From Pseudonocardia ammonioxydans (GTDB taxonomy: Bacteria > Actinomycetota > Actinomycetes > Mycobacteriales > Pseudonocardiaceae): a stretch of 64,000 bases of DNA. The notes beneath the pieces are model-generated. The model worked only from the letters and a program-made list of their open reading frames with translations. It was not told the DNA's origin and did not search any database. Each line of letters begins with the position of its first letter. Within the stretch, counting starts at the first letter, position 1. A program made the position numbers and the translations under genes. The stretch covers positions 1 through 64,000 of the forward strand of contig NZ_FOUY01000009.1 of assembly GCF_900115005.1 (NCBI RefSeq). Reading direction: 5' to 3'. Shown piece after piece: positions 16,543-25,306 of this stretch.

Positions 16543-17307
16543 GTGTCTGAACCCCGGATCCGGATCGACCACGCCGCCGTCGACTTCCCGATCTTCGATG
16601 CGAAGACCCGATCGCTGAAGAAGGCCGTCCTCGGCAAGGCCGGCGGCCGGATCGGCACCGAGGCCAAGGTGCCGATCATCGAGGCGCTGCGGGACATCAC
16701 GATCAGGCTCGACCGGGGTGCCCGGGTCGCGCTGGTCGGGCACAACGGGGCCGGCAAGTCCACCCTGCTGCGGCTGATGGCCGGGATCTACGAGCCGACC
16801 CGGGGCCGGTCCGCCGTGCAGGGCAAGGTCGCGCCGATCTTCGACCTGGCCGTCGGGATGGACCCCGAGATCTCCGGCTACGAGAACATCATCATCCGTG
16901 GCCTCTTCCTGGGCATGACCCGGAAGCAGATGGAGGCCCGGATGGACGACATCGCCGAGTTCACCGAGCTCGGCGACTACCTCGAGATGCCGCTGCGGGC
17001 GTACTCGACGGGCATGCGGGTCCGGCTGGCGCTCGGCGTCGTCACCTCGATCGACCCGGAGATCCTGCTGCTCGACGAGGGCATCGGTGCCGTCGACGCC
17101 GAGTTCCTCGCCAAGGCCCGCGGCCGGCTGCACGAGCTGGTCGACCGCTCCGGGATCCTGGTGTTCGCCTCGCACTCCGACGAGTTCCTCGCCGACCTCT
17201 GCGACACCGCGTTGTGGATGGAGCACGGGACGATCAAGGAGTACGGCCCGCTGCAGGAGGTCCTCGACCATTACAAGGGCCGCACGCCGTACGAGGGCAC
17301 CGCGTGA
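16543..17307 (+). CDS. wzt: ABC polysaccharide exporter ATPase (Wzt/RfbE, Rv3781-like)
   Basis: This 254-aa protein has Walker A GHNGAGKST, the shortened signature YSTGMRVRLALG, Walker B EILLLDEGIGAVDA and an H-loop FASHSDE. That pattern is typical of polysaccharide exporters of the Wzt/TagH group, without a C-terminal sugar-binding domain. It powers the permease encoded just upstream. Its stop overlaps the glfT1 GTG start by four bases. Confidence 0.92.
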   Translation: MSEPRIRIDHAAVDFPIFDAKTRSLKKAVLGKAGGRIGTEAKVPIIEALRDITIRLDRGARVALVGHNGAGKSTLLRLMAGIYEPTRGRSAVQGKVAPIFDLAVGMDPEISGYENIIIRGLFLGMTRKQMEARMDDIAEFTELGDYLEMPLRAYSTGMRVRLALGVVTSIDPEILLLDEGIGAVDAEFLAKARGRLHELVDRSGILVFASHSDEFLADLCDTALWMEHGTIKEYGPLQEVLDHYKGRTPYEGTA

Positions 17308-18221
17308 CCGCTCCGCTCGCGCCCGGCTCGGTGGTCGGGGTGATCGTCACCCGGCACCGCGCCGACCTGCTCGTCGACTCGCTGACCGCGATGGCGAAGC
17401 AGACCCACCCGGTCACGCACCTGATCGTCGTCGACAACGGACCGGACCGGCCGGCCCGCGACGCCGTCGACGCGTGCCCGCTGCCGACCACCTGGCTGCC
17501 GTCGTGGACCAACCTGGGCGGAGCCGGTGGGTTCGCCCTCGGCATGCTGCACGCGCTCGCGATGGGTGCGGACTGGATCTTCCTCGCCGACGACGACGGC
17601 CACGCCGCCGACGAGTCCACCCTCGCCACCCTGCTGGACGTCGCGAACCGCCGCGGTCTCGCCGCGGTGTCGCCCGTGGTCGCCGACAAGGCCGACCCCG
17701 AGCGCCTCGCGTTCCCGCTGCGCCGCGGCGTGACCTGGCACCGCACCCGGTCGGCACTGATGGCGGGCGACGGTGACCAGGAGCTCCTGCCGGGCATCGC
17801 CTCCTTCTTCAACGGCGCCCTGTTCCGGGCATCGACGCTCGAGGTCATCGGGGTGCCGGACCTGCGGCTGTTCGTCCGCGGTGACGAGGTGGAGATGCAC
17901 CGCCGGATGGTGCGCTCCGGGCTGCCGTTCGGCACCGCGCTGCACGCCGGCTACCTGCACCCCTACGGCTCGGACGAGTTCAAGCCGATGCTGGGCGGGC
18001 GGCTGCACGCCCAGGACCCGGGTGACGACGTCAAGCGCTACTACACCTACCGCAACCGTGGCTACCTGATGGCCCAGCCCGGGATGCGCCGGATCGGCCT
18101 GCTGGAGCTGCCGAGGTTCGCCTGGTACTTCCTGGTCACCAAGCGCGACCCCCGCGGGTTCCGCGACTGGCTCCGCCTCCTGAACCAGGGCCGCGCCGAG
18201 CGCTTCCACCGCGCCCCCTGA
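17304..18221 (+). CDS. glfT1: Galactofuranosyltransferase GlfT1
   Basis: This 305-aa GT2-family enzyme starts VIVTRHRADLLVDSL and has the metal-binding FLADDDGHA and the stretch WTNLGGAGGFALGM seen in GlfT1/GlfT2. In Mycobacterium GlfT1 (Rv3782) adds the first Galf residues from UDP-Galf to the decaprenyl-PP-GlcNAc-Rha linker on the cytoplasmic face. Its place right after wzt (GTGA overlap) matches the Rv3781-Rv3782 arrangement. There is no membrane helix. Confidence 0.92.
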   Translation: MTAPLAPGSVVGVIVTRHRADLLVDSLTAMAKQTHPVTHLIVVDNGPDRPARDAVDACPLPTTWLPSWTNLGGAGGFALGMLHALAMGADWIFLADDDGHAADESTLATLLDVANRRGLAAVSPVVADKADPERLAFPLRRGVTWHRTRSALMAGDGDQELLPGIASFFNGALFRASTLEVIGVPDLRLFVRGDEVEMHRRMVRSGLPFGTALHAGYLHPYGSDEFKPMLGGRLHAQDPGDDVKRYYTYRNRGYLMAQPGMRRIGLLELPRFAWYFLVTKRDPRGFRDWLRLLNQGRAERFHRAP

Positions 18222-18244
18222 CCACTACACACCCGTTTCCTCCA

Positions 18245-18272
18245 CCGCACACCGGCAGCGACGGGTGTGCGG
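18245..18272 (+). terminator. Hairpin after glfT1
   Basis: CCGCACACC (18245-18253) and GGTGTGCGG (18264-18272) form a 9-bp perfect stem with a 10-nt loop, 24 bp after the glfT1 stop. It probably terminates the wzm-wzt-glfT1 operon. Confidence 0.65.
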
Positions 18273-18275
18273 GCG

Positions 18276-18303
18276 CTGTCCACAACCGATCCGGTTGTCC
18301 ACA
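18276..18303 (+). other. Two DnaA-box-like sequences in the glfT1-gtrA gap
   Basis: TTGTCCACA (18295-18303) equals the actinobacterial DnaA consensus, and CTGTCCACA (18276-18284) differs by one base; they are in the same orientation, 19 bp apart. The rest of the 274-bp gap 18222-18495 shows only the terminator hairpin. Chance occurrence is possible. Confidence 0.35.
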
Positions 18304-18495
18304 GGCGCGGGTGCTGGGGTCTGTCGGCGTGGGGTGGCGGGGGCACCGTGGGTGGGTGGACGCCCTCATCCAGCCGGGGCCGACTTCGCCTGGCCCGCCC
18401 TCGGCGTCGTCGGGGAGTTCGACGGCGGGTGGAGTACGGCAGGAACGGTGTCGCGGCTGCGGTTCGTGCTCGGCGCGCGACAGCCTCACACCCGG

Positions 18496-18945
18496 TCAGT
18501 TCTTGAAGATCACGTACCGCAGCATCACGAAGTTGATGGCGGTCGCGGTGCCCTGGGCCACCACGGCCGCGAGCAGGGTCTCGTAGGGCATCAGCGGCAG
18601 CAGGAACAGGACCAGCGAGTTCATGCCGACGTTCACCGCGAACGTCGTGCCGTAGAGCGCGACGAAGCCGGCGAACCGGCTCTTGCCGCCGGTGTCGGCC
18701 CCGGAGAAGGTGAACCGCTTGTTCAGCAGGTACGCCGTCGTCGTGCCGAGGATGAAGCCGATCCCCTTCGCCACCGGCACCCACAGCCCCAGGTACAGCA
18801 GCACGTGGTACGAGCCGATGTCGACGACGGCACACAGCACGCCGATCACGACGAAGCTGCTGAGCTGCCGGACGAGTCCGTGCCGCGACGCGGCGGCACC
18901 GTCGGGAGACGGGTTCTCGGCCCGCGAGGACTCCGTGGCGGTCAC
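18496..18945 (-). CDS. GtrA-like membrane protein (Rv3789-like)
   Basis: This 149-aa protein has four membrane helices and the GtrA signature (VVIGVLCAVVDIGSYHVLL near the start and LLNKRFTF in the middle loop). Rv3789 of this family lies beside dprE1 in Mycobacterium and has been linked to flipping of decaprenyl-phosphoarabinose or to anchoring AftA. GTG 18945 is chosen because the conserved part begins soon after; the frame is open to 19269 but the extra residues are low-complexity. Confidence 0.87.
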   Translation of the reverse strand: MTATESSRAENPSPDGAAASRHGLVRQLSSFVVIGVLCAVVDIGSYHVLLYLGLWVPVAKGIGFILGTTTAYLLNKRFTFSGADTGGKSRFAGFVALYGTTFAVNVGMNSLVLFLLPLMPYETLLAAVVAQGTATAINFVMLRYVIFKN

Positions 18946-19088
18946 GCCCCCGAGGGTAACGGCGGGAAACGGCCCGCCCGACGGCGACCCGCGGCCGAGC
19001 CGTCGCACACGTCCGCGACCTGCGCCGCCGCCCGGGCCCGCTCTCCCGCCCCGGGACCTCACGCCGTCCTGCACCCGCCCCGCCTGCC

Positions 19089-19134
19089 CCCAGGGGCACC
19101 CTCGCGGCGCCCGGCGCCCCGAGGGGTCCCCTCG
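19089..19134. repeat. Palindromic intergenic repeat, copy 1 (degenerate)
   Basis: The left arm CCCAGGGGCACCCTCG (19089-19104), 15-nt GC-rich spacer, and right arm CGAGGGGTCCCCTCG (19120-19134) match the copies at 21993 and 33076. The arms pair less well here. It lies between divergent gtrA and the 19221 operon. Confidence 0.7.
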
Positions 19135-19154
19135 CGGCGGACTGGTACTCACCA

Positions 19155-19167
19155 AGCACTTTGTGCT
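19155..19167. promoter_or_regulatory. Palindrome upstream of the regulator/ABC operon
   Basis: AGCAC-TTT-GTGCT is a perfect inverted repeat about 55 bp before the GTG at 19221, in a locally AT-richer stretch (ACAAACTAGGCAT follows). The operon encodes a small winged-helix regulator, a plausible ligand for this site. Confidence 0.45.
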
Positions 19168-19220
19168 ACAAACTAGGCATCGCAGCAAACAACTTGCCGG
19201 TCGAATCGAGGGGGACCACC

Positions 19221-19838
19221 GTGCAGGAACACCGCGACACCACCGCCACCGACCTCGGTGACGACCCACCGGTCTCCGCCGCGGACGCGCTCGCGATCAT
19301 CGAGCAGGAGCAGGCCCGCCAGGAGCCGGACATCTCCGGGTACTTCCTGCTGTGGGGCGCACTCTGGATCCTCATCGGACTGACCTGGTTCGGCTCCGGG
19401 ACGCAGGTCTGGGCGGCCGACACCGCCGGCATCACGACCGGCGTGCTCGTCGTGGGGGGCTGCCTGACCAGCGCCTGGCTCGGCACGCGGATGAACCGCG
19501 GGGTCTCGGGCCCGTCGAGCCGCTTCGGCGCGATGTACGGGGTCGCCTGGGGCGTGGCGATCGTCGGGACTGGCGCCCTGGTCGCCGCACTCGTCGGGCA
19601 CGCGGGCCAGGCGGCCGCCCCGCTGATCCCCGCGCTGTTCGTGTTCGTGGTCGGCGTGCTGTACACGGTGACCGGGGCCTTCTACCGGGACGGTCTCGAC
19701 TTCGGGCTGGGCCTGGTCGTGCAGCTGGTCGCGGTCGTCACGGCCTTCACGCCCGCGCCGTGGAGCTCGCTGGTGATGGGGGTCGGCGGCGGTGGCGCCC
19801 TGCTGGCCGTCGGGATCGTCCGGCGGGTGCGGCGATGA
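19221..19838 (+). CDS. Membrane protein of a regulator/ABC transporter operon
   Basis: This 205-aa protein has a short cytoplasmic N-terminus (ADALAIIEQEQARQEPD) and about five or six hydrophobic segments. I do not recognise a named function; membrane proteins with this N-terminal motif are often encoded before a small HTH regulator in actinobacteria. GTG 19221 has GAGGGGG upstream. The stop overlaps the regulator start (ATGA), so it is likely the first gene of the 19221-21914 operon and may act as a sensor. Confidence 0.7.
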   Translation: MQEHRDTTATDLGDDPPVSAADALAIIEQEQARQEPDISGYFLLWGALWILIGLTWFGSGTQVWAADTAGITTGVLVVGGCLTSAWLGTRMNRGVSGPSSRFGAMYGVAWGVAIVGTGALVAALVGHAGQAAAPLIPALFVFVVGVLYTVTGAFYRDGLDFGLGLVVQLVAVVTAFTPAPWSSLVMGVGGGGALLAVGIVRRVRR

Positions 19839-20149
19839 CCGAGCTCGATCCCGTGATCCACGCGCAGGCCCGGCTCCGGGTCACCGCCACCCTCGCCACG
19901 CTGGCCGACGGGGACCGGATGACGTTCCCCCGCCTGCAGGAGGCACTGGGGATGACGGCCGGCAACCTGTCCACCCACCTGCGCAAGCTGGAGGACGCCG
20001 GCTACGTCGCGATCACCAAGACCCATCAGCGCCGCACCCCGGTCACCTACGTCGAGCTGACGAGAACCGGCCGGAGGGCGTTCGAGGACTACACCGAGAC
20101 CCTGCGCACGCTGCTGTCGCCGCCGGTCGACGAGGAGGTCGGCTCGTGA
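19835..20149 (+). CDS. Small winged-helix transcriptional regulator
   Basis: This 104-aa protein is a stand-alone winged helix of the MarR/ArsR-like (HTH_34) type. The helices include MTFPRLQEALGMTAGNLST, and HLRKLEDAGYVAITK is the recognition helix and wing. It is coupled to the upstream membrane protein and to the ABC ATPase by 4-bp overlaps. It probably controls its own operon through the palindrome at 19155. Confidence 0.85.
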   Translation: MTELDPVIHAQARLRVTATLATLADGDRMTFPRLQEALGMTAGNLSTHLRKLEDAGYVAITKTHQRRTPVTYVELTRTGRRAFEDYTETLRTLLSPPVDEEVGS

Positions 20150-21054
20150 CCGCCCCCGTCGTCCTGGAGGGCGTGTCCCGGCGTTACGGCGCCACCGTCG
20201 CCCTCGACGGCGTCGACCTCGCGCTCGAACCCGGCAGCCTCACCGGACTCCTCGGCCCCAACGGCGCCGGCAAGTCCACACTGGTCAACCTGGTCGCCGG
20301 GCTCCGGCGGGCCGACTCCGGCACGGTCCGGTTGTTCGGCGGCGACCCGCGGGACGCCGCCAACCGGGTCGCCCTCGGGACGACGCCGCAGCAGACCGGC
20401 CTGCCCGAGACCCTGCGCGTGGGTGAGGTGCTCCGGCTCGTGTCCGGACACTTCCCCGACCCCGTGCCCACCGGCGAGCTGCTGGAGCGCTTCGGCCTCG
20501 CCGGGCTGGAGCGGCGCCAGACCGGCGGGCTGTCCGGCGGTCAGAAGCGCAGGCTGGCGGTCGCGCTCGCGTTCTGCGGACGCCCCCGGCTGGTGCTGCT
20601 CGACGAGCCGACCACCGGGCTCGACGTCGAGGGCCGTCGCGTGCTGTGGGACGCCGTGCGCGAGTTCCACGCCGGCGGCGGCACCGTCCTGCTGACCACG
20701 CACTACCTGGACGAGATCGAGACCCTCGCCGAGCGGGTCGTCGTGCTCTCCGGCGGCCGGATCCGCGCCGACGGCGACGTCGACACGATCCGCGGAGCGG
20801 TCCGGCGCAGCCGGGTCACCCTGCGTGCCGCGCTGCTGCCCGACCTGCCCGGGATCGAGCACACCGAGCGCGACGGCGACCGCTGGGTCCTGCACACCGC
20901 CGACGCCGACGCGCTCGTCCGCGACCTGGTCACCAGCGGTGCCGCGTTCAGCGACCTCGGCGTGGCCCGTGCCTCGCTGGAGGAGGCGTTCCTGACCCTG
21001 GCCGGCACCGGACCGCAGGCCGATCCCGCCGTGCCCACCGGAGGCTCACGATGA
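20146..21054 (+). CDS. ABC transporter ATP-binding protein (exporter type)
   Basis: This 302-aa protein has Walker A LLGPNGAGKST, signature GGLSGGQKRRLAVALA, Walker B RLVLLDEPTTGLD and H-loop LLTTHYLDE, followed by a C-terminal accessory region of about 80 residues, as in DrrA/CcmA-type drug or lipid exporters. It works with the permease encoded next (ATGA overlap). Substrate is unknown. Confidence 0.9.
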   Translation: MTAPVVLEGVSRRYGATVALDGVDLALEPGSLTGLLGPNGAGKSTLVNLVAGLRRADSGTVRLFGGDPRDAANRVALGTTPQQTGLPETLRVGEVLRLVSGHFPDPVPTGELLERFGLAGLERRQTGGLSGGQKRRLAVALAFCGRPRLVLLDEPTTGLDVEGRRVLWDAVREFHAGGGTVLLTTHYLDEIETLAERVVVLSGGRIRADGDVDTIRGAVRRSRVTLRAALLPDLPGIEHTERDGDRWVLHTADADALVRDLVTSGAAFSDLGVARASLEEAFLTLAGTGPQADPAVPTGGSR

Positions 21055-21914
21055 CCGCCACGAGGCCGACCACTCCGACGACCGGCACTGCCACGACCAG
21101 CACGAGGACGGCCGGCACTGCGACGGCCGGCACTGTCACGACCAGCACTGCGACGGCCCGGCCCCGTCCGGCCGTCCCGCTCATCGGCGCGCACGTGCGG
21201 TACCTCGTGCTCGAGCAGCTCCGGATCCCGATGGCGGTGCTGTCCTCGGCCCTGTTCCCGGCCCTGTCGCTGCTGTTCTTCGTGCTGCCCTTCGACTGGG
21301 CCGACGACCCGGGGGCCGCCACCGCCGCGGTGGCGCAGCTGGCCCTGTTCGGCGTGCTGACCGGGTTCCTGTTCACATTCGGGGTCGGCGTCGCCGACGA
21401 CCGGGAGAAGCCGTGGGACCCGTACCTGCGCACACTGCCGGCGCCCGCCTGGACCCGGATCGTCGCCCGGCTGATCTCCGGCGCGTTCTTCGCGCTGCTC
21501 TCCGTGCTGCCGGTGCTGCTCGTCGGCGCGCTGTTCACCGCGGCGACCGTGCCGTCCGGACGGTTGCTCGCCGCGCTCGGGACGCTCGTCCTGGGCGGGT
21601 TCCCGTTCCTGCTCGGCGGGCTCGCGATCGGCTACTCGCTGCCGACGAAGGTCGCCCTGCCGGTCGTGCAGCTGGTGTTCTTCCCGATGGCGTTCGGCGG
21701 CGGGCTGCTGCTGCCCCCGGAGCTGTTCCCGGGCTGGATGCAGATCGTGTCGTCGCTGCTGCCCACCCGGGGCGCCCGGGACCTGCTGGTCTTCTCCCTC
21801 GGCGGTCCGACCCCGACGGTCCTGGTCGTGGTCGCGTTCGCCGCCTGGACGATCGGGGCGGCACTGGTGGCCGGGTGGGCCTACCGGCGCGACGAGGGAC
21901 GCCGCTTCCGCTGA
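21051..21914 (+). CDS. ABC-2 type transporter permease
   Basis: This 287-aa protein has about six membrane helices (from residue 60 onward). The N-terminal 45 residues are almost only Thr, Ala, Gly, Pro and Ser, encoded by a degenerate tandem DNA repeat (GGCACTGCSACGRCC-like units, about 21060-21170). That tail is not typical of the family and may vary in length between strains. It is the partner of the ATPase just upstream. Confidence 0.85.
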   Translation: MTATRPTTPTTGTATTSTRTAGTATAGTVTTSTATARPRPAVPLIGAHVRYLVLEQLRIPMAVLSSALFPALSLLFFVLPFDWADDPGAATAAVAQLALFGVLTGFLFTFGVGVADDREKPWDPYLRTLPAPAWTRIVARLISGAFFALLSVLPVLLVGALFTAATVPSGRLLAALGTLVLGGFPFLLGGLAIGYSLPTKVALPVVQLVFFPMAFGGGLLLPPELFPGWMQIVSSLLPTRGARDLLVFSLGGPTPTVLVVVAFAAWTIGAALVAGWAYRRDEGRRFR

Positions 21915-21992
21915 CCTTCCCGGCTTCCGCTGACGTCCCGGCGCGGTGCCCGACGGCCCCGCCGCCGCGCGCCGCCGGCTCGCCGCACGGCC

Positions 21993-22039
21993 CCCAGGGG
22001 CACCCTCGTAGCGCCACAGGCCCCGAGGGTGCCCCTGGG
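21993..22039. repeat. Palindromic intergenic repeat, copy 2 (perfect stem)
   Basis: CCCAGGGGCACCCTCG (21993-22008) and CGAGGGTGCCCCTGGG (22024-22039) form a perfect 16-bp stem with a 15-nt spacer beginning TAGCGCCA. It lies after the permease stop and may also act as its terminator. Confidence 0.85.
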
Positions 22040-22084
22040 AGCGGGAGGCCGGTGCGCATCGGGGGCTTCGTCGGGATCGGACGG

Positions 22085-22114
22085 TTGACACCCGTTCGAG
22101 TGATTCGACAGGAT
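22085..22114 (+). promoter_or_regulatory. Putative promoter of the liv-type operon
   Basis: TTGACA (22085-22090) and CAGGAT (22109-22114) are spaced 18 bp, about 70 bp before the ATG at 22183. GAGGAG upstream of the start is the ribosome-binding site. Confidence 0.5.
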
Positions 22115-22182
22115 CAGCTTCCTCCGACACCCAGCTGTAGCACGTCGGTCCCACCACATCGTTCGACGAGGAGCGATCCCCG

Positions 22183-23397
22183 ATGGCGGAGTACACCCTG
22201 TCCCGGCGCGCACTGCTGATGCTTCTCGGCGCAGGTGCCGCCGCCCCCGCACTCGCGGCCTGCGGCAGCAGCGTCGGCGGCGGGTCCGGTTCCGGCGGCG
22301 AGGAGGGCGGCCCGGTCAAGGTCGGCCTGGTCGTCCCGCAGTCCGGGGTGTACGCCCCGCTCGGCACCGACATGCAGCGGGGCTGGGACCTCTGGCTGCA
22401 GCAGCACGGCAACCGGATCGGCGGCCGGGAGGTCACCACCGTCGTCGCCGACGAGGGCGAGAACCCGCAGACCGGCGTCCCCGCGGTGCAGCGGGTGCTG
22501 CAGGCCGACCAGGTCGACCTCGTCGTCGGGCTGGTCAACTCCGCGACCGCGCTCGGGGCCGCACCGCTGATGAGCGAGGCGAAGAAGATCCTCGTGGTGG
22601 CGAACGCGGGCGCCGCGGACATCACCGGGAAGGCCCGCACGCCCTACGTCTGGCGGACCTCGTTCCAGAACGCCCAGGTCGCCGCCGCGGCAGGCCCCCA
22701 CCTCGCGGAGCAGAACATCCCGGGCGGGGTCTTCCTCATCGCCTCGGACTACGCGGCGGGGACCGAGGTGCGGGCCGGGTTCAAGGCCGCCTACGAGGCC
22801 GCGGGCGGGCGGATCGCCGGCGAGGCGTCCCCGCCGTTCGGCACCACCCAGGACTACCAGCCGTTCCTCGCGCAGATCCGGCAGTCCGGGGCGGGGGCGG
22901 TGTTCTGCTTCTTCGCCGGGGCCGAGGCCGTGCGGTTCGTCCAGCAGTACGCCCAGTTCGGCCTCAAGGACTCCGTCCCGCTCTACGGCTCGGGCTTCCT
23001 CACCGAGGGCGGGGTGCTCGACGCCCAGGCCGAGGCGGCGCTCGGCGTGCGCACCTCGCTGTTCTACACCGACCAGCTCGACAACCCGGCCAACCGCGCC
23101 TTCGTCGAGGCCTACCGCGCTGCCTACGACGACGCCGTCCCCACCTGCTACTCGGTCTCCACGTTCGACGCGGCCGCGGTGCTGGACCGCGCGCTGGGCG
23201 CGGCCACCGCGCTCGACGGCGACAGCGTGAGCGCCGCGCTGGGCGGGGTCGGCTCGATCGACGACAGCCCGCGCGGCCCGTGGACGTTCGACGGCCAGAA
23301 CCCGCTGCAGACGATGTACCTGCGCACGGTCGAGGGCACGCCGGGACAGCTCGTCAACGCCGTGACCGCCGACCTGGGGCAGAAGGCGCAGGTATGA
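22183..23397 (+). CDS. Branched-chain amino acid/amide-type ABC substrate-binding lipoprotein
   Basis: This 404-aa protein has a Tat-like signal with Arg pair (LSRRALLMLLGAG) and a lipobox LAAC, so it should be exported folded and lipid-anchored. The mature part is a periplasmic-binding type 1 (Leu/Ile/Val-BP, AmiC/UrtA-like) domain. It starts an operon with two permeases and two ATPases, overlapping the next gene by ATGA. Ligand is unknown: branched-chain amino acids, amides, urea or aromatic acids are all possible for the family. Confidence 0.9.
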   Translation: MAEYTLSRRALLMLLGAGAAAPALAACGSSVGGGSGSGGEEGGPVKVGLVVPQSGVYAPLGTDMQRGWDLWLQQHGNRIGGREVTTVVADEGENPQTGVPAVQRVLQADQVDLVVGLVNSATALGAAPLMSEAKKILVVANAGAADITGKARTPYVWRTSFQNAQVAAAAGPHLAEQNIPGGVFLIASDYAAGTEVRAGFKAAYEAAGGRIAGEASPPFGTTQDYQPFLAQIRQSGAGAVFCFFAGAEAVRFVQQYAQFGLKDSVPLYGSGFLTEGGVLDAQAEAALGVRTSLFYTDQLDNPANRAFVEAYRAAYDDAVPTCYSVSTFDAAAVLDRALGAATALDGDSVSAALGGVGSIDDSPRGPWTFDGQNPLQTMYLRTVEGTPGQLVNAVTADLGQKAQV

Positions 23398-24284
23398 CCG
23401 GCTGGCTCGCGGCCAACCTGCTCAGCGTGCTGAACGGGCTGGCGATCGGCGCGCTGCTGTTCGTGCTGGCCGTCGGGTTGTCGCTGGTCTTCGGCATGAT
23501 GGACGTGCTCAACCTGGCCCACGGCGCGCTGTTCCTGGTGGGTGCCTACGTCGCCGCAGCGCTCGTCGGCGGCGGCGCGTCCTGGGGCGCGTTCCTCGGC
23601 GCGCTGGGGCTCGCCGCGGTGATCGGGTTGCTGGCCGGCGGGGGGCTCTCGGCGATGACCGAGCCGCTGCGCCGCCGGTCGCACCTGGACCAGGCGCTGC
23701 TCACCCTCGGCGTCGCGCTGATCGTCGCCGAGGTGCTGCAGATCGTCTTCGGCGACGATCCGCTCGCCGTGCCCGCCCCGCCGGGGCTCGACGGCTCGGT
23801 GTCGCTGCTCGGGGCCGCGTACCCGACCTACCGGCTGGCCCTGATCGGTGTCGGCGCGGTGCTCGCGGTGGCCGTGCACGTGCTCGTCGAGCGGACCACG
23901 CTCGGCGCGCTGATCCGGGCCACCGTCGCCGACCGGGAGATGGTCGCGGCCGTGGGCGTCGACAACCGCCGGGTCAAGATCGCCGTGTTCGCGGCGGGCT
24001 CGATGCTGGCCACGGTCGCGGGGGTCCTCGGCGGGCCGATCTACGGCGCGAGCGTGGGCCTGGACTCGACCGTGCTGATCCTGGCGCTGGTCGTGGTCGT
24101 CATCGGTGGGCTCGGGTCCGTGCGCGGGGCGCTGGTCGGCGCGCTCGTGATCGGACAGATCGAGTCGCTGGGCCGGGCGCTGCTGCCCGACCTGGCATCG
24201 TTCGTCCTGTTCGGAGCGCTGGCGCTGGTGCTGGTCCTGCGCCCGCAGGGGCTGTTCGGCAGCCGGGCGGGGGCGGCGGCATGA
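23394..24284 (+). CDS. livH: LivH-type ABC permease
   Basis: This 296-aa protein has about eight membrane helices and the LivH pattern LNGLAIGALLFVLAVGLSLVFGMMDVLNLAHG at the start; the EAA-like loop is VAAVGVDNRRVK. It pairs with LivM to form the channel of the high-affinity importer. It overlaps both neighbours by four bases, which supports a single transcript. Confidence 0.92.
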   Translation: MTGWLAANLLSVLNGLAIGALLFVLAVGLSLVFGMMDVLNLAHGALFLVGAYVAAALVGGGASWGAFLGALGLAAVIGLLAGGGLSAMTEPLRRRSHLDQALLTLGVALIVAEVLQIVFGDDPLAVPAPPGLDGSVSLLGAAYPTYRLALIGVGAVLAVAVHVLVERTTLGALIRATVADREMVAAVGVDNRRVKIAVFAAGSMLATVAGVLGGPIYGASVGLDSTVLILALVVVVIGGLGSVRGALVGALVIGQIESLGRALLPDLASFVLFGALALVLVLRPQGLFGSRAGAAA

Positions 24285-25306
24285 CCGAGGTGTCCGCCCG
24301 CACGGAGGAGGTGCACGGCGCCATGGACGATCCCGGGACCGGTTCCGGGCCACCGCCCGCACGGCCGCGGTGGGTCGTCGCCGTGCCGGTGGCCGCGGTC
24401 GTCGTCGTGCTGGCCGCGGTGCCGCTGTTCCTGGCCCCGTTCGCCACGACCACGCTGACCCGGCTGCTGGTGTTCGGCCTGCTCGCGGTCAGCCTGGACC
24501 TGCTCGTCGGCGTGACCGGGCTGCCGTCCCTCGGGCACGCCGCCTACTTCGGTGCCGGTGCCTACGCCGCGGGCTGGGTCTCGATCCACCTCACCGCGGC
24601 GATCCCGGTGCCGCTGCTGGTCGGCGCGGCCGTCGGCGGGCTCGCCGCCGCGGCGACCGGCTGGGTCGCGGTGCGCTCGGCCGGGGTGTACTTCCTGATG
24701 CTGACGCTGGCGATCGGCGAGGTCCTCGCGCAGGTCGCGCAGAGCTGGGACGGCGTGACCGGTGGCGCCAACGGCCTGGCCGGGATCCCGGCCGCCCGCC
24801 TCGGCGGCGAGTCCCTGACCGGCGCCGGCTTCCTGTACTGGTACGTCCTGGGGGTCGGCCTGCTCGCCTTCACCGCCGTCTGGTTGCTGGCCCGTTCCCC
24901 GTTCGGCGCCGCGCTGCGCGGGATCCGGGACAACGAGCCGCGGATGCGCGCGATCGGCTACCCCACCACCCTCTACAAGTACGGCGCGTTCGTCGCCGCG
25001 GGCACCGTCGCCGGGGCGGCGGGCTCGCTGCTCGCCGCCCAGCAACGCCTCGTGACCCCGGACGACCTGGGTTTCACCACGGCCGCGATCATCCTGCTCG
25101 CCGTGGTCATCGGCGGCGCGGGCTCGCTGTGGGGCCCGGTCGTGGGCGCCGCGATCGTCGTGCTCGTCCGCGACGCCCTGGGCCCCGGACTCGGCGGGCA
25201 CGGCGAGCTCGTGCTCGGGATCGTGTTCGTGCTCGTGGTCTACCTGCTGCCCCGCGGCGCGGCCGGGCTGACCACGCTGCGCCCGTCCCGGAGGAGGCGG
25301 ACATGA
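24281..25306 (+). CDS. livM: LivM-type ABC permease
   Basis: This 341-aa protein has a 30-residue hydrophilic start, then about eight to ten membrane helices with the LivM features LVGVTGLPSLGHAAYFGAGAY and the cytoplasmic loop IRDNEPRMRAIGYP. It is partner to LivH. The start ATG overlaps the livH stop and the stop overlaps the livG start. Confidence 0.92.
   Translation: MTEVSARTEEVHGAMDDPGTGSGPPPARPRWVVAVPVAAVVVVLAAVPLFLAPFATTTLTRLLVFGLLAVSLDLLVGVTGLPSLGHAAYFGAGAYAAGWVSIHLTAAIPVPLLVGAAVGGLAAAATGWVAVRSAGVYFLMLTLAIGEVLAQVAQSWDGVTGGANGLAGIPAARLGGESLTGAGFLYWYVLGVGLLAFTAVWLLARSPFGAALRGIRDNEPRMRAIGYPTTLYKYGAFVAAGTVAGAAGSLLAAQQRLVTPDDLGFTTAAIILLAVVIGGAGSLWGPVVGAAIVVLVRDALGPGLGGHGELVLGIVFVLVVYLLPRGAAGLTTLRPSRRRRT

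Noticed and set aside
14746-17271. Long minus-strand open frame across bpa, wzm and wzt
   Set aside because: It crosses three well-supported plus-strand genes and a strong terminator and has no recognisable domain.
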